Assembly: GCA_009840625.1 (NCBI GenBank)
Contig: VXNJ01000006.1
Span: forward strand, 1 to 64,000
Direction: 5' to 3'
Origin: Chloroflexota bacterium
GTDB taxonomy: Bacteria > Chloroflexota > UBA11872 > VXNJ01
Length of the DNA: 64,000 bases
Of this stretch, positions 42,103 through 50,578 are shown in pieces. How positions within the stretch are numbered: the stretch's first letter is position 1; each line of letters opens with the position of its first letter. The translations under genes were made by a program, and so were the position numbers. The notes below the pieces were generated by a model. The model was given only the letters and a program-made list of their open reading frames with translations, was not told where the DNA came from and searched no databases.

Positions 42103-43502
42103 CGGGCCACTCCGCGAACGTCGGCAACCGAACCCGCCAGCGCGGCGGCGGCGACCATCGCCGGACTCATCAGCAGGGTGCGGCCGGTAGGTGATCCCTG
42201 GCGGCCGATGAAATTGCGGTTCGACGAAGAAGCCGAAACCTGGCGGCCTTCCAGCTTGTCCGGATTCATGCCTAGGCACATCGAACAGCCGGCGTCGCGC
42301 CATTCGAAACCGGCGTCCAGGAACACCTCGTGCAAGCCTTCGGACTCGGCCTGGACGCGGACCTGCTGCGATCCGGGCACCACTATGGCCTTCACCGATC
42401 CCTCCACGCGGTTGCCCTTCACCACCGCGGCGGCTTCGCGCAGATCCGAGATCCGGCTGTTGGTGCAGGACCCGATGAACGCCACGTCGATCGGGAAACC
42501 GGCGATCGGCTGGCCGGGCTCAAGTCCCATGAAATCAAGCGCGGAGGCAACCGCATCGGATTCGGCCGGGTGCACCGAACGCGGGTCCGGCACGGCCTGG
42601 TCCACTCCCACGACCTGACCCGGGTTGGTGCCCCAGGTGACCATCGGCTCGATCGCCGACCCGTCGAATTCGACCACGTCGTCATAGTCGGCGCCGGATT
42701 CGCTGGCCTGGCTCGACCACCATTCGACGGCGCGCTCGAAATCTGAATCGGTCGGCGCGAAGCGACGCCCACGAAGGTATTCGAATGTAGTCCGGTCAGG
42801 ATTCACGTAACCGACCCGGGCACCGCCCTCAATCGACATGTTGCAGACCGTCATGCGGCCCTCCATCGACATGGCGTCGAAAACGGGGCCGCCGTACTCG
42901 TAGGCGAATCCGGTCCCGCCCTGGACTCCAAGCCGGCCGATGATGTTTAGGATCACGTCCTTGGGATAGACGCCGCGGCCGAGCGAACCGTTAACTTCGA
43001 TGCGGCGCAGCTTCGGCTTGGAGACCGCCATGGTCTGGGTGGCCAGGATGTCGCGGACCTGCGAGGTCCCGATCCCGAACGCCACCGCCCCCAGAGCCCC
43101 ATGGGTGGAGGTATGCGAATCGCCGCAGGCAATCGTCATCCCGGGTTGCGAGATGCCGAGTTCGGGGCCGATCACGTGCACGATGCCTTGGGCCCCGGAT
43201 GCCTCGTCGAAGAACGTGATTCCGGTCTTTGCGACGTTGCGCTCGATCGCCTGAAACATCTCTTCGGCCATCGAGTCGGCGTAGGGGCGGGCGGCGCCGT
43301 CGGTCGGAATTATGTGATCGACAGTGGCGAACGTGCGGTCGCGGAATGCAACTTCAAGACCCAGTTCGGAGAGCATGTCGAACGCCTGCGGGCTGGTTAC
43401 CTCGTGGATCAGATGCAGTCCGATGAATAGCTGCGACTGACCCGAGGCCAGCTTGGCCACCTCATGGTTTTCCCAGACTTTGTCAAGCAGTGTTTCAGCC
43501 AC
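42099..43502 (-). CDS. leuC: 3-isopropylmalate dehydratase large subunit
   Basis: An aconitase-family [4Fe-4S] subunit. The 467 residues start [15 protein letters not shown] (GTG). Key features are [15 protein letters not shown], the cluster cysteines in FIGSCTNSR and the [10 protein letters not shown] block, and [17 protein letters not shown]. It partners LeuD, whose start overlaps this stop. It lies 6 bases from leuA. Confidence 0.96.
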   Translation of the reverse strand: MAETLLDKVWENHEVAKLASGQSQLFIGLHLIHEVTSPQAFDMLSELGLEVAFRDRTFATVDHIIPTDGAARPYADSMAEEMFQAIERNVAKTGITFFDEASGAQGIVHVIGPELGISQPGMTIACGDSHTSTHGALGAVAFGIGTSQVRDILATQTMAVSKPKLRRIEVNGSLGRGVYPKDVILNIIGRLGVQGGTGFAYEYGGPVFDAMSMEGRMTVCNMSIEGGARVGYVNPDRTTFEYLRGRRFAPTDSDFERAVEWWSSQASESGADYDDVVEFDGSAIEPMVTWGTNPGQVVGVDQAVPDPRSVHPAESDAVASALDFMGLEPGQPIAGFPIDVAFIGSCTNSRISDLREAAAVVKGNRVEGSVKAIVVPGSQQVRVQAESEGLHEVFLDAGFEWRDAGCSMCLGMNPDKLEGRQVSASSSNRNFIGRQGSPTGRTLLMSPAMVAAAALAGSVADVRGVAR

Positions 43503-43508
43503 CGGACA

Positions 43509-45050
43509 TCACACCGAGTGCTGGAGGGGGATGCGGCCGACCGAAACGTCGGCGGTGAGTCGGTTGAGGCCGCTGACGAATGCGTGCGCACTGGCAACCA
43601 GGATATCGGTGTCGACTCCGTGACCGGTGGCGGCGCGACCGCCCTGTTCGACCCTGATGACGACTTCGCCGAGCGCGTCCGGAGATTCAGACACCGCCGA
43701 AATTGAAAAGTCGGTCAACTCCACGTCCATTCCGGTAGCGGACATGATCGCCTTATAGACGGCGTCGACCGGGCCGTCGCCCATTGCCGCTACCTGGACC
43801 GGTTCGTCATCTACCTGGATCCGCACGGTGGCGGTGGGAACGCCGAACGTCCCGCAGGAAACCTGTACTAGTTCCAGCTTGAACCGTTGCTGGCGTTGCA
43901 GGCGCATGCGCGCCCCGACGATCGCCTCCAGCTCCTGGTCAGTAATCTCTTTCTTGCGGTCGGCGACCCGCTTGAATTCGTCGAACACGTCCTGGAAATC
44001 CTCGTCCGGGATGTCGACGCCCATCATGCGCAGGTGATTGCGAAAGGCGTGCCGGCCGGAGAACTTGCCCAAAACGATCCGCGAGGAGTGGTGCCCGACA
44101 TCCTCGGGCCGCATGATCTCGTAGTTGACCGAGTTCTTCAGCATCCCGTCCTGGTGCAGTCCCGAGGAGTGGGCAAACGCGTTGGCGCCCACGATCGCCT
44201 TGTTGGGCGGCACCGGCATTCCCATCAGGTTGGAGACCAGCCGGGAGGTTCGATAGAACTCGCGCGCGTCGATTGCGGTATCGGCCGCGTAGAAGTCGCT
44301 GCGGGTGCGCAGGGCCATGACGATCTCTTCCAACGAAGCGTTGCCGGCCCGTTCGCCGACCCCGTTGATCGTGCATTCGACCTGGGCGACTCCCTGCATC
44401 ACGCCGGCCAGCGAATTGGCGACCGCATGGCCCAGGTCGTCATGGCAGTGCACCGAAACGATGACCTCGTCGATGCCAGGAACGTTTTCCATGCAATAGG
44501 CCACCAGCGACCCGAATTCGCCCGGCATAGAGTAGCCGACCGTGTCGGGGATATTCACCACCGTCGCCCCGGCCGCGATCGCGGTGGCCAGCACCTGCAC
44601 CAGATAGTCCGGATCGGTGCGGGTGGCGTCCATGGTGGAGAACTCGACGTGCGGGCAGCGCCGGCGTGCCAGTTCGACCGTATTTCGGGTCAGCTCCACG
44701 ACCTCTTCACGGGTCATGTTCAGCTGGTTCTGGAGATGAACGTCGGAGGTTGAGATCACCGTGTGCAGCAGTGGCCGCTCGGCGTCTTGCAGCGCTTCCC
44801 AGGTGCGTTCGATCTGATAGTCGCGGAACCCGGAGAGCGCCGCGATCTCGACGTCGCGCAACTCGCGCGACATCCTGGTTACGGCTTCGAAATCGCCGGG
44901 CGAGGTAGACGGGAATCCGGCTTCGATGACCGTGACCCCGAGCCGCTCCAGTTGGCGGCCGACCTCCATTTTTTCTTCCAGCGTCAGCGCGCCGCCGGCT
45001 GCCTGCTCGCCGTCGCGCAATGTCGTGTCGAAGATGCGAATTGTGCGCAT
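43509..45050 (-). CDS. leuA: 2-isopropylmalate synthase
   Basis: First committed step of leucine synthesis. The 513 residues begin MRTIRIFDTTLRDGEQAAGG. SVHCHDDLGHAVANSLAG holds the metal histidines and CTINGVGERAGNASLEEIVMAL is the family motif. HSSGLHQDGMLKN precedes the C-terminal LeuA allosteric domain (about 385-510) that normally senses leucine. It is distinguished from cimA by GERAGN and the longer regulatory region. It sits 218 bases after ilvC, with a hairpin in between. Confidence 0.95.
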   Translation of the reverse strand: MRTIRIFDTTLRDGEQAAGGALTLEEKMEVGRQLERLGVTVIEAGFPSTSPGDFEAVTRMSRELRDVEIAALSGFRDYQIERTWEALQDAERPLLHTVISTSDVHLQNQLNMTREEVVELTRNTVELARRRCPHVEFSTMDATRTDPDYLVQVLATAIAAGATVVNIPDTVGYSMPGEFGSLVAYCMENVPGIDEVIVSVHCHDDLGHAVANSLAGVMQGVAQVECTINGVGERAGNASLEEIVMALRTRSDFYAADTAIDAREFYRTSRLVSNLMGMPVPPNKAIVGANAFAHSSGLHQDGMLKNSVNYEIMRPEDVGHHSSRIVLGKFSGRHAFRNHLRMMGVDIPDEDFQDVFDEFKRVADRKKEITDQELEAIVGARMRLQRQQRFKLELVQVSCGTFGVPTATVRIQVDDEPVQVAAMGDGPVDAVYKAIMSATGMDVELTDFSISAVSESPDALGEVVIRVEQGGRAATGHGVDTDILVASAHAFVSGLNRLTADVSVGRIPLQHSV

Positions 45051-45150
45051 CTGCAGCTTCCTATCTCGTTCTCAGTCGGGTGTTTGGAGTTCCGCCGCTT
45101 TGGCTCCGGCTGTCCGGACCGCGTGCGGCGGCGACGCTTGCGGGTTCAGA

Positions 45151-45179
45151 CCCCTCTGCCGGACCGGTCCGGCGAGGGG
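45151..45179 (-). promoter_or_regulatory. Large hairpin between ilvC and leuA
   Basis: The 218-base spacer between ilvC and leuA contains a nested inverted repeat. CCCCTC / GAGGGG encloses a 16-bp perfect palindrome built on CCGGACCGGTCCGG (45158-45173). No T-tract follows in either direction. It may be an attenuation or processing hairpin for the leu half of the block. The rest of the spacer shows no other feature. Confidence 0.4.
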
Positions 45180-45268
45180 CCGCTAAGCGCGAGCAGTAGA
45201 GATAGGTGCGCTGGTGCAAGCGGCGTTCGGAAAAGCTGCATGTGGAATTGTAAGACCGCTGCGTATTG

Positions 45269-46270
45269 CTAGTCGCGACGGCCTTGCAGGTGCGGCATCA
45301 TCCCGCGCAGCCGGGCGCCGACTTCTTCGAGCTGGCTTTCCTTGTCCTTCTGCCGCAGGGCCGAGTAGGCCGGCCGGCCGGCAACGTTTTCCAGGATCCA
45401 GCGGTTGGCAAACGTCCCATCCTGGATGTCGGCCAGGATTTCGCGCATCGCCTTGCGCGACTCCTCGGAAATCACCCGCGGACCGGAGACCAGGTCGCCG
45501 TATTCAGCCGTATCGGACACCGAGTAACGCATGTAGTCGATGCCGCCCTGGTACATCAGGTCCACGATCAGTTTCAGCTCGTGCAGGCACTCGAAGTAGG
45601 CCAGTTCGGGAGCATAGCCGGCTTCCACCAGCGTCTCGAACCCGGCCTTGACCAGGGCGGTGGTTCCGCCGCACAAGACTGCCTGTTCGCCGAAAAGGTC
45701 GGTTTCGGTCTCATCGCGGAACGTCGTCTCGATCAGGCCCGCTTTGGTGGCCCCGACGCCCTTGGCGTAGGCCATCGCCAGCTCGCGGGCGCGGCCGGTC
45801 GCGTCCTGGTGAATTGCAAAAAGCGCCGGCACGCCCACGCCGTCCTCGAACATGTCGCGGACGATGTGGCCGGGACCCTTGGGGGCGACCATTGCAACGT
45901 CCACGTTCTCGGGCGGGCGGACCTGGCCGTAGTGGATGTTGAACCCGTGCGCGAACATGAGCATGTCGCCGTCGGCCAGGTTGGGCTCGATCTCTTCGGC
46001 ATATGCTTCGGGCGCGTTCTGGTCCGGCACCAGCACCATCGAGATGTCCGATGCGGCCACCGCCTCGGCGGTCGGCAGCACCAGCAGGTCGGCGCTTTCG
46101 GCCCGACCCCAGGACGAAGAGCCTTCGCGCAGGCCGATGACCACGTCCAGCCCCGAGTCCTTCAGGTTCAGCGAGTGGGCATGACCCTGGCTTCCATAGC
46201 CGATGACGGCAATCTTCTTGCCGGTCAATTCGCCCAGATCGGCATCGTCGTCGTAGTAAACATCAACCAT
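45269..46270 (-). CDS. ilvC: Ketol-acid reductoisomerase, class I
   Basis: Second common step of valine and isoleucine synthesis. The 333 residues are the class I length. The NADPH motif [17 protein letters not shown], the catalytic E/D/H positions in [10 protein letters not shown] and the [17 protein letters not shown] segment are visible. The stop is followed by the leuA spacer and ilvN is 2 bases upstream. Confidence 0.95.
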   Translation of the reverse strand: MVDVYYDDDADLGELTGKKIAVIGYGSQGHAHSLNLKDSGLDVVIGLREGSSSWGRAESADLLVLPTAEAVAASDISMVLVPDQNAPEAYAEEIEPNLADGDMLMFAHGFNIHYGQVRPPENVDVAMVAPKGPGHIVRDMFEDGVGVPALFAIHQDATGRARELAMAYAKGVGATKAGLIETTFRDETETDLFGEQAVLCGGTTALVKAGFETLVEAGYAPELAYFECLHELKLIVDLMYQGGIDYMRYSVSDTAEYGDLVSGPRVISEESRKAMREILADIQDGTFANRWILENVAGRPAYSALRQKDKESQLEEVGARLRGMMPHLQGRRD

Positions 46271-46272
46271 AG

Positions 46273-46830
46273 TCAGTAACTCGTCCCTTGTCCGTTGTGG
46301 GATTTTTGGGCTTCCTCAACCGGCGCCGAGATGATCTTCTCGCCGCGCGACATCGCCACCGCTCCGGTCCGGGCCAGTTCCATTACGCCGAAATCATTTG
46401 CGACCCGCAGGAACCGGTCGATCGAATACGGTGACGCGGTCAATTCGATCATCACGTAATTGCGGCCGACGTCGTCTACCCGGCCGCCGAATACCTGGGC
46501 CAAGCCGATCACCTCGGCGCGATTCGAGCTGTTGGTGGCGATGCGGATGAGCGCCACCTCTTTGAGCACCGCGCTGCCCGCGGCCAGATCGAAGACCTTC
46601 AAGACCTCGATCACCTTGTAGAGCTGCTTTTCTACCTGCTTGACTTCGCGGGCGTCGCCCTCGACGACGATGGTCATCCGCGAGACTCCGGGCCGCTCCG
46701 AGTGTCCAACGACCAGCGAGGCGATGTTGAAGTTGCGGCGCCGCAACACCATCGAGACCTTGGCCAGGACGCCGGGGCGGTCCTGGACATATGCCACGAC
46801 GGTGGTCAGCCGTTTCGACTTCTCTTCCAT
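46273..46830 (-). CDS. ilvN: Acetolactate synthase small (regulatory) subunit
   Basis: The 185-residue subunit mediates valine feedback on IlvB. An N-terminal ACT domain (about 8-80, [22 protein letters not shown]) is followed by the conserved C-terminal domain with VALIRIATN and FGGRVDDVG. It lies 5 bases after ilvB and 2 bases before ilvC. Confidence 0.94.
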   Translation of the reverse strand: MEEKSKRLTTVVAYVQDRPGVLAKVSMVLRRRNFNIASLVVGHSERPGVSRMTIVVEGDAREVKQVEKQLYKVIEVLKVFDLAAGSAVLKEVALIRIATNSSNRAEVIGLAQVFGGRVDDVGRNYVMIELTASPYSIDRFLRVANDFGVMELARTGAVAMSRGEKIISAPVEEAQKSHNGQGTSY

Positions 46831-46835
46831 CGGGA

Positions 46836-48515
46836 TCAGGCCTCCACGGTCTCGCCGAGCGACGCGCCGGGAACGACCATCGGCATGCAGTCCTCGAATT
46901 CATCCACCAGGAAATCGATCACGACCGGGCCGTCGATCGAGCGCGCTTCGGCGATGGCGTCGTCGGCTTCGGCCTGGGTGGCGGCCCGCAGGCCGGTAAT
47001 GCCGTAGGCCTCGGCGACTTTCTCGAAGGGCGGGTTGGCAAGCCGCGCGCCCAGCAGGCGGCCGTCGTAAAAGCGGTTCTGCCATTGCCTGATCATGCCC
47101 AGGTGGCCGTTGTTCATCACCCCGACCTTGACCGGGATCTGGTACTCGGCCAGGGTCGCAAATTCCTGGATGTTTATCTGCAGCCCGCCGTCGCCGGTGA
47201 CGCACCAGACTTCGTCTTCGGGGCACGCCACCGCCACTCCCAGGGCCGCCGGCAGGGCGTACCCCATCGGTCCGGTTCCGCCCGCCGAGAAGAAGTGCAG
47301 CGGGTGGTCGTAGAAGAAGTTCTGCGAGGCCCACATCTGGTTCTGCCCGACGTCGGCTATCACCTTGGCCTTCCCGCCGGAATGCTCGTAGATCTTGCGG
47401 ACCATGTGCTGGGGCAGCAGGTTTTCCGACTGCGGCGGGTCGTGGGACGGATGGTCGGCTTTCAGTTGGGCCAGGTGCTTGAGCCAGAGTCCGTGCTCGG
47501 GCGGGCGGGCGTTCTGGTTCAGCAGCGCCAAGGTGGCCTTGGCGTCGCCCACGATCGGGACCTCGGTCGGGACGATCTTGCCGATCTCGGCCGGATCGAC
47601 GTCGATGTGGATGATCTTGGCCTGGGGTGCGAAATCCGCGACCCGTCCAGTGACGCGGTCGTCGAAGCGACAGCCGATGCCGATGATCAGGTCGCAGTCG
47701 TGGACGGCCATGTTGGCGTAGTACATCCCGTGCATGCCCATCATTCCCAGCGACAGCTCGTGCCGCTCGGGGAAGCAGCCGACCCCGTGCAGGGTGGTGA
47801 TGACCGGAAGCCGGTTCTTGGTCGCCAGTTCGAACAACTCGTCCCAGGCGCCGGAGATGGCCACGCCGTGCCCGGCCATGATCACCGGTCGCTTGGACGC
47901 GGCGATCAGGTCCGCCGCGCGCCGGACCATCATCTTGTGTCCGGCCCCGGCGGGACGATACCCGGCGACCTTGACCGATTCGGGGGTCGGCGCCTTGGTC
48001 TCGGCCAGGAACACGTCCTTGGGAATATCGATATGCACCGGGCCCGGGCGTCCCGAGCGCGCCAGGTAGAACGCCTCTTTCATGATGTACGGCAGTTCGT
48101 CCGGATCGGTGACCAGGTAGTTCTGCTTGGTGACCGGAATCGAGCAGCCGGTGGCGTCGGTCTCCTGGAACGCATCGGTTCCGATGAACTCGCGCGCGAC
48201 CTGGCCGGTAATGAAGACGACCGGCACCGAGTCCATCTGCGCGGAGGCCATCGAGGTGACGAAATTGGTCGCGCCGGGACCGGAGGTCGAGGTCGCAACC
48301 CCCACCTGGTTGCGGGCCCGCGCATATCCGTCGGCGGCAAAGCCGGCGCCTTGTTCGTGGCGCATCAGGTAATGGCGGATCTGGGGGTAGTGGTAAAGGG
48401 CGTCGTAGAAAGGCAGGCTGGCGCCGCCCGGCATGCCGAAGATGGCATCGACGCCTTCCTCGACCATCACGTCGCACACGACCTGGCCGCCGGTGCGAGA
48501 TTGCGTCGATTTCAT
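46836..48515 (-). CDS. ilvB: Acetolactate synthase large subunit
   Basis: A ThDP/FAD enzyme that makes acetolactate or acetohydroxybutyrate. The 559 residues have the cofactor Glu in RHEQGAGFAADGYAR, the biosynthetic signature STSGPGATNFVT, the FAD/quinone region, and the ThDP-Mg motif GDGGLQINIQEFATL with GVMNNGHLGMI. A stop-proximal VPGASL.E segment ends it. It heads the ilv-leu block, and a 317-base leader with a candidate regulatory peptide lies upstream. Confidence 0.95.
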   Translation of the reverse strand: MKSTQSRTGGQVVCDVMVEEGVDAIFGMPGGASLPFYDALYHYPQIRHYLMRHEQGAGFAADGYARARNQVGVATSTSGPGATNFVTSMASAQMDSVPVVFITGQVAREFIGTDAFQETDATGCSIPVTKQNYLVTDPDELPYIMKEAFYLARSGRPGPVHIDIPKDVFLAETKAPTPESVKVAGYRPAGAGHKMMVRRAADLIAASKRPVIMAGHGVAISGAWDELFELATKNRLPVITTLHGVGCFPERHELSLGMMGMHGMYYANMAVHDCDLIIGIGCRFDDRVTGRVADFAPQAKIIHIDVDPAEIGKIVPTEVPIVGDAKATLALLNQNARPPEHGLWLKHLAQLKADHPSHDPPQSENLLPQHMVRKIYEHSGGKAKVIADVGQNQMWASQNFFYDHPLHFFSAGGTGPMGYALPAALGVAVACPEDEVWCVTGDGGLQINIQEFATLAEYQIPVKVGVMNNGHLGMIRQWQNRFYDGRLLGARLANPPFEKVAEAYGITGLRAATQAEADDAIAEARSIDGPVVIDFLVDEFEDCMPMVVPGASLGETVEA

Positions 48516-48590
48516 CGCTGGAAAGTCCTTATCGGGTCTGAATAGAGATTGGGGGAGGGGTTGCGCGGAAGCGCGGGTTTTCTGGTTTTC

Positions 48591-48623
48591 GAGAGCTGCC
48601 GGCTAGATTGCCAGGGCGCTCTC
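48591..48623 (-). promoter_or_regulatory. Hairpin spanning the leader-peptide stop
   Basis: GAGAGC and GCTCTC pair with inner CTGG / CCGG complementarity, placing the last leader codons and stop inside the stem. A second small stem (48563-48574, GCGC-tetraloop-GCGC) follows before ilvB. No T-tract is present, so a classical intrinsic attenuator is not proven. Confidence 0.4.
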
Positions 48624-48725
48624 GCCCCGTACCGCTACCACTACCGACCACCCCGCAATGAGCGTGCGGGTGCGGATTTGGGCGAGTTCACCGATCGGGA
48701 ACCGCGTATGGCAGGTTGCGCGCAC
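48603..48725 (-). promoter_or_regulatory. Candidate ilvB leader peptide (attenuator-type)
   Basis: A GTG-started 40-codon frame lies 88-210 bases upstream of ilvB on the same strand. Codons 28-30 and 32 are valine (VVVAV followed by Arg-Gly), and Leu38 and Ile40 immediately precede the stop. Leu and Ile also cluster at 22-23. The VVVxxR shape resembles ilvB leader peptides of actinobacteria such as Corynebacterium (recalled). A hairpin overlaps the stop codon. A GGAA about 9 bases before the GTG is a weak ribosome site. It was not tested against the chance background. Confidence 0.5.
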
Positions 48726-48812
48726 GGCGCTGCTTCCGGTCAATTTGATCCTGATAAGGGGATGATCCGCGAACTATCGCGGCGCCCAAATTTTAATTGC
48801 CAGGAAGAAATC

Positions 48813-48827
48813 GGGGCGGGCCGCCCC
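48813..48827 (-). terminator. Intrinsic terminator after the UPF0173 gene
   Basis: On the minus strand GGGGCG / CGCCCC with a 3-base loop begins 6 bases after the stop and is followed by GATTTCTT. It separates the UPF0173 gene from the ilvB leader. Confidence 0.5.
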
Positions 48828-48832
48828 AAAAT

Positions 48833-49555
48833 TCAGGACGGCAGCTCGATTTCCTGGCCGGGCTCGAGTTCCAGGACCTTGGGTTTGGATGCTCCACCCA
48901 GGCCTTCGACCAAGGCATCGGCGTCCTGGGCCAGCAGCGGAAAGGTGCGGTAGTGGCAGGGGACAACGTAGCCGCAGCCGAGCATGCGCGCCGCTCGCGC
49001 GGCGTGACGGCCGTCCATCGTGAAGTGCCCGCCTATCGGCAACACCGCCAGCTGCGGACGGTAGAGTTCGCCGATCAGCGTCATGTCGCCGAACAACGCG
49101 GTATCGCCGGCAAAGTAGACCGATCGCCCGTCCTCCAGGACGATCACGTATCCCACCGGGATGCCGGCGTTTTCAATACGGTCGCCCACACGCAGCGAGG
49201 TCGTGTGCTTGGCCTCCACCATGCTGACCGACACTCCGCCCACCGCGACCGTACCGCCGAGATTCATTCCGACCGCACGCTCTTCCGGCAGTCCCAACTC
49301 GGCTAGCGCCCAGACGGCTTCGAGCACCGCCACAACCCTGGCCCCGGGGTTGGCGGCGGCGGTGGAGAGCAGATCGGCGACGTGATCGTCGTGTCCATGC
49401 GTGATGAGGATCGCGTCGATTCCTTCCTGGACGTGCTCGTCGGCCGGGCAGGTGGGATTGCCGGCCAGCCAGGGGTCGATCAGGATCGACCGGCCCTCGG
49501 GCGAAGTGAGACGAAACGTTCCGTGGCCAAGCCACTTCAAACGTGCAGAGTCCAT
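48833..49555 (-). CDS. UPF0173 metallo-beta-lactamase-fold hydrolase
   Basis: A 240-residue MBL-fold protein. The opening LKWLGHGTFRL, LIDPWLAGNP, the metal motif ITHGHDDHVAD, FAGDTALFGDM, and LPIGGHFTMD are all UPF0173 markers. The biological substrate of this family is not established. It is followed by a terminator and then the ilvB leader on the same strand, so it is likely a separate transcript. Confidence 0.9.
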   Translation of the reverse strand: MDSARLKWLGHGTFRLTSPEGRSILIDPWLAGNPTCPADEHVQEGIDAILITHGHDDHVADLLSTAAANPGARVVAVLEAVWALAELGLPEERAVGMNLGGTVAVGGVSVSMVEAKHTTSLRVGDRIENAGIPVGYVIVLEDGRSVYFAGDTALFGDMTLIGELYRPQLAVLPIGGHFTMDGRHAARAARMLGCGYVVPCHYRTFPLLAQDADALVEGLGGASKPKVLELEPGQEIELPS

Positions 49556-49658
49556 GTTGCTAGTCCGGCGCCAATCGGGGAACGCGCACCAATACCATTA
49601 GAAAGTAGCCGTTTCCAGCAGAACCAAGCTCGATTCTTCCCGGCCGCCGGGGAACGCC

Positions 49659-50357
49659 ATGCACACCTGGCTTGAATCAGAACACCGCATGCACTTGACC
49701 GGCGGTGACTCCAACCGCCGCGTGCAGGTGCTGGTGGCGTTGGCGATGGCCCTGCTGGTGGCGCTGCAGGCCCAGGAACTGAACATCTTCACGGTGACCC
49801 TTGTTGGCGGTTTCGTTGTCTGGATCCTCACCCTGGTGATCCGGCGCAACGTCGAAGTGGTTTTCGACCGCCAGTTCAAGATCGTCGTCATCCGCCAACA
49901 CGACCTTTTCGGTTGGTTTTCGTTTCGCGACGAGGTCTTTGAGTTCTCGCAGCTGGAGGCGATTCCGGTGGTCTCGCGGCGGCGCTACGTGGCATTCGGG
50001 GCCGAGACCCTGTGGTTGCTGGGAATCAAATTCTTCGCTGAGGATTTCATCGCGGTCGGCACCGTGCACGGCGAGGCGCGGCAGATCGAAGACGTGCTGG
50101 CCGAAATCGGTCAGTTCCTCAACCAGCCGCTGGCCCAGGATTCTTTCGAAGCCGGATCGCGGCTGAATTCAGGACCGCAGAGCCTGGTTGCCGAGATTCT
50201 TGATTCGGAAGCTACCGTTCGGCTCGGTCAGGCCGCCTGCCTGGCGATGATCCTGCTCTCGCTCTACGCCGCCCCAGGAATGGCCATTTACTACCTGATC
50301 GCACTGGTGCTGGGGACCTGGTTCGACTGGTTGGCGCGGCGCTCCGATCGAGCCTGA
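49659..50357 (+). CDS. Hypothetical membrane protein
   Basis: A 232-residue product with a hydrophobic pair near residues 22-60 and another near 190-225, enclosing a soluble region of about 130 residues with alternating beta-like hydrophobics (VVFDRQFKIVVIRQHD). It has a bPH-like feel but no identifiable motif. GGGGA lies about 12 bases before the ATG. A 221-base gap follows, with no gene I can support. Confidence 0.55.
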   Translation: MHTWLESEHRMHLTGGDSNRRVQVLVALAMALLVALQAQELNIFTVTLVGGFVVWILTLVIRRNVEVVFDRQFKIVVIRQHDLFGWFSFRDEVFEFSQLEAIPVVSRRRYVAFGAETLWLLGIKFFAEDFIAVGTVHGEARQIEDVLAEIGQFLNQPLAQDSFEAGSRLNSGPQSLVAEILDSEATVRLGQAACLAMILLSLYAAPGMAIYYLIALVLGTWFDWLARRSDRA

Positions 50358-50578
50358 GCAAGGCAAATTAGAAACGATTCGTTGACCGGCCCGATCGCCG
50401 TTCAGGGCCCGCATTGCGATGCGGGTGCTGGCGACAACCGCTTTCGCCCGCACTCAAAGTTCTACCGCAGCGGCTCACTCGGAGCGGACAGTGAGAGGGG
50501 TTTGAATCGCCGCTGGATCGACCCAATCGCTGGATCTCGCCGAATCGGCAGAATTCCCAGCCAAATGGTTCTCGACAA

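Noticed and set aside
48516-48832. T-box or other riboswitch upstream of ilvB
   Set aside because: No T-box sequence or known aptamer consensus could be recognised; the leader-peptide explanation fits better.
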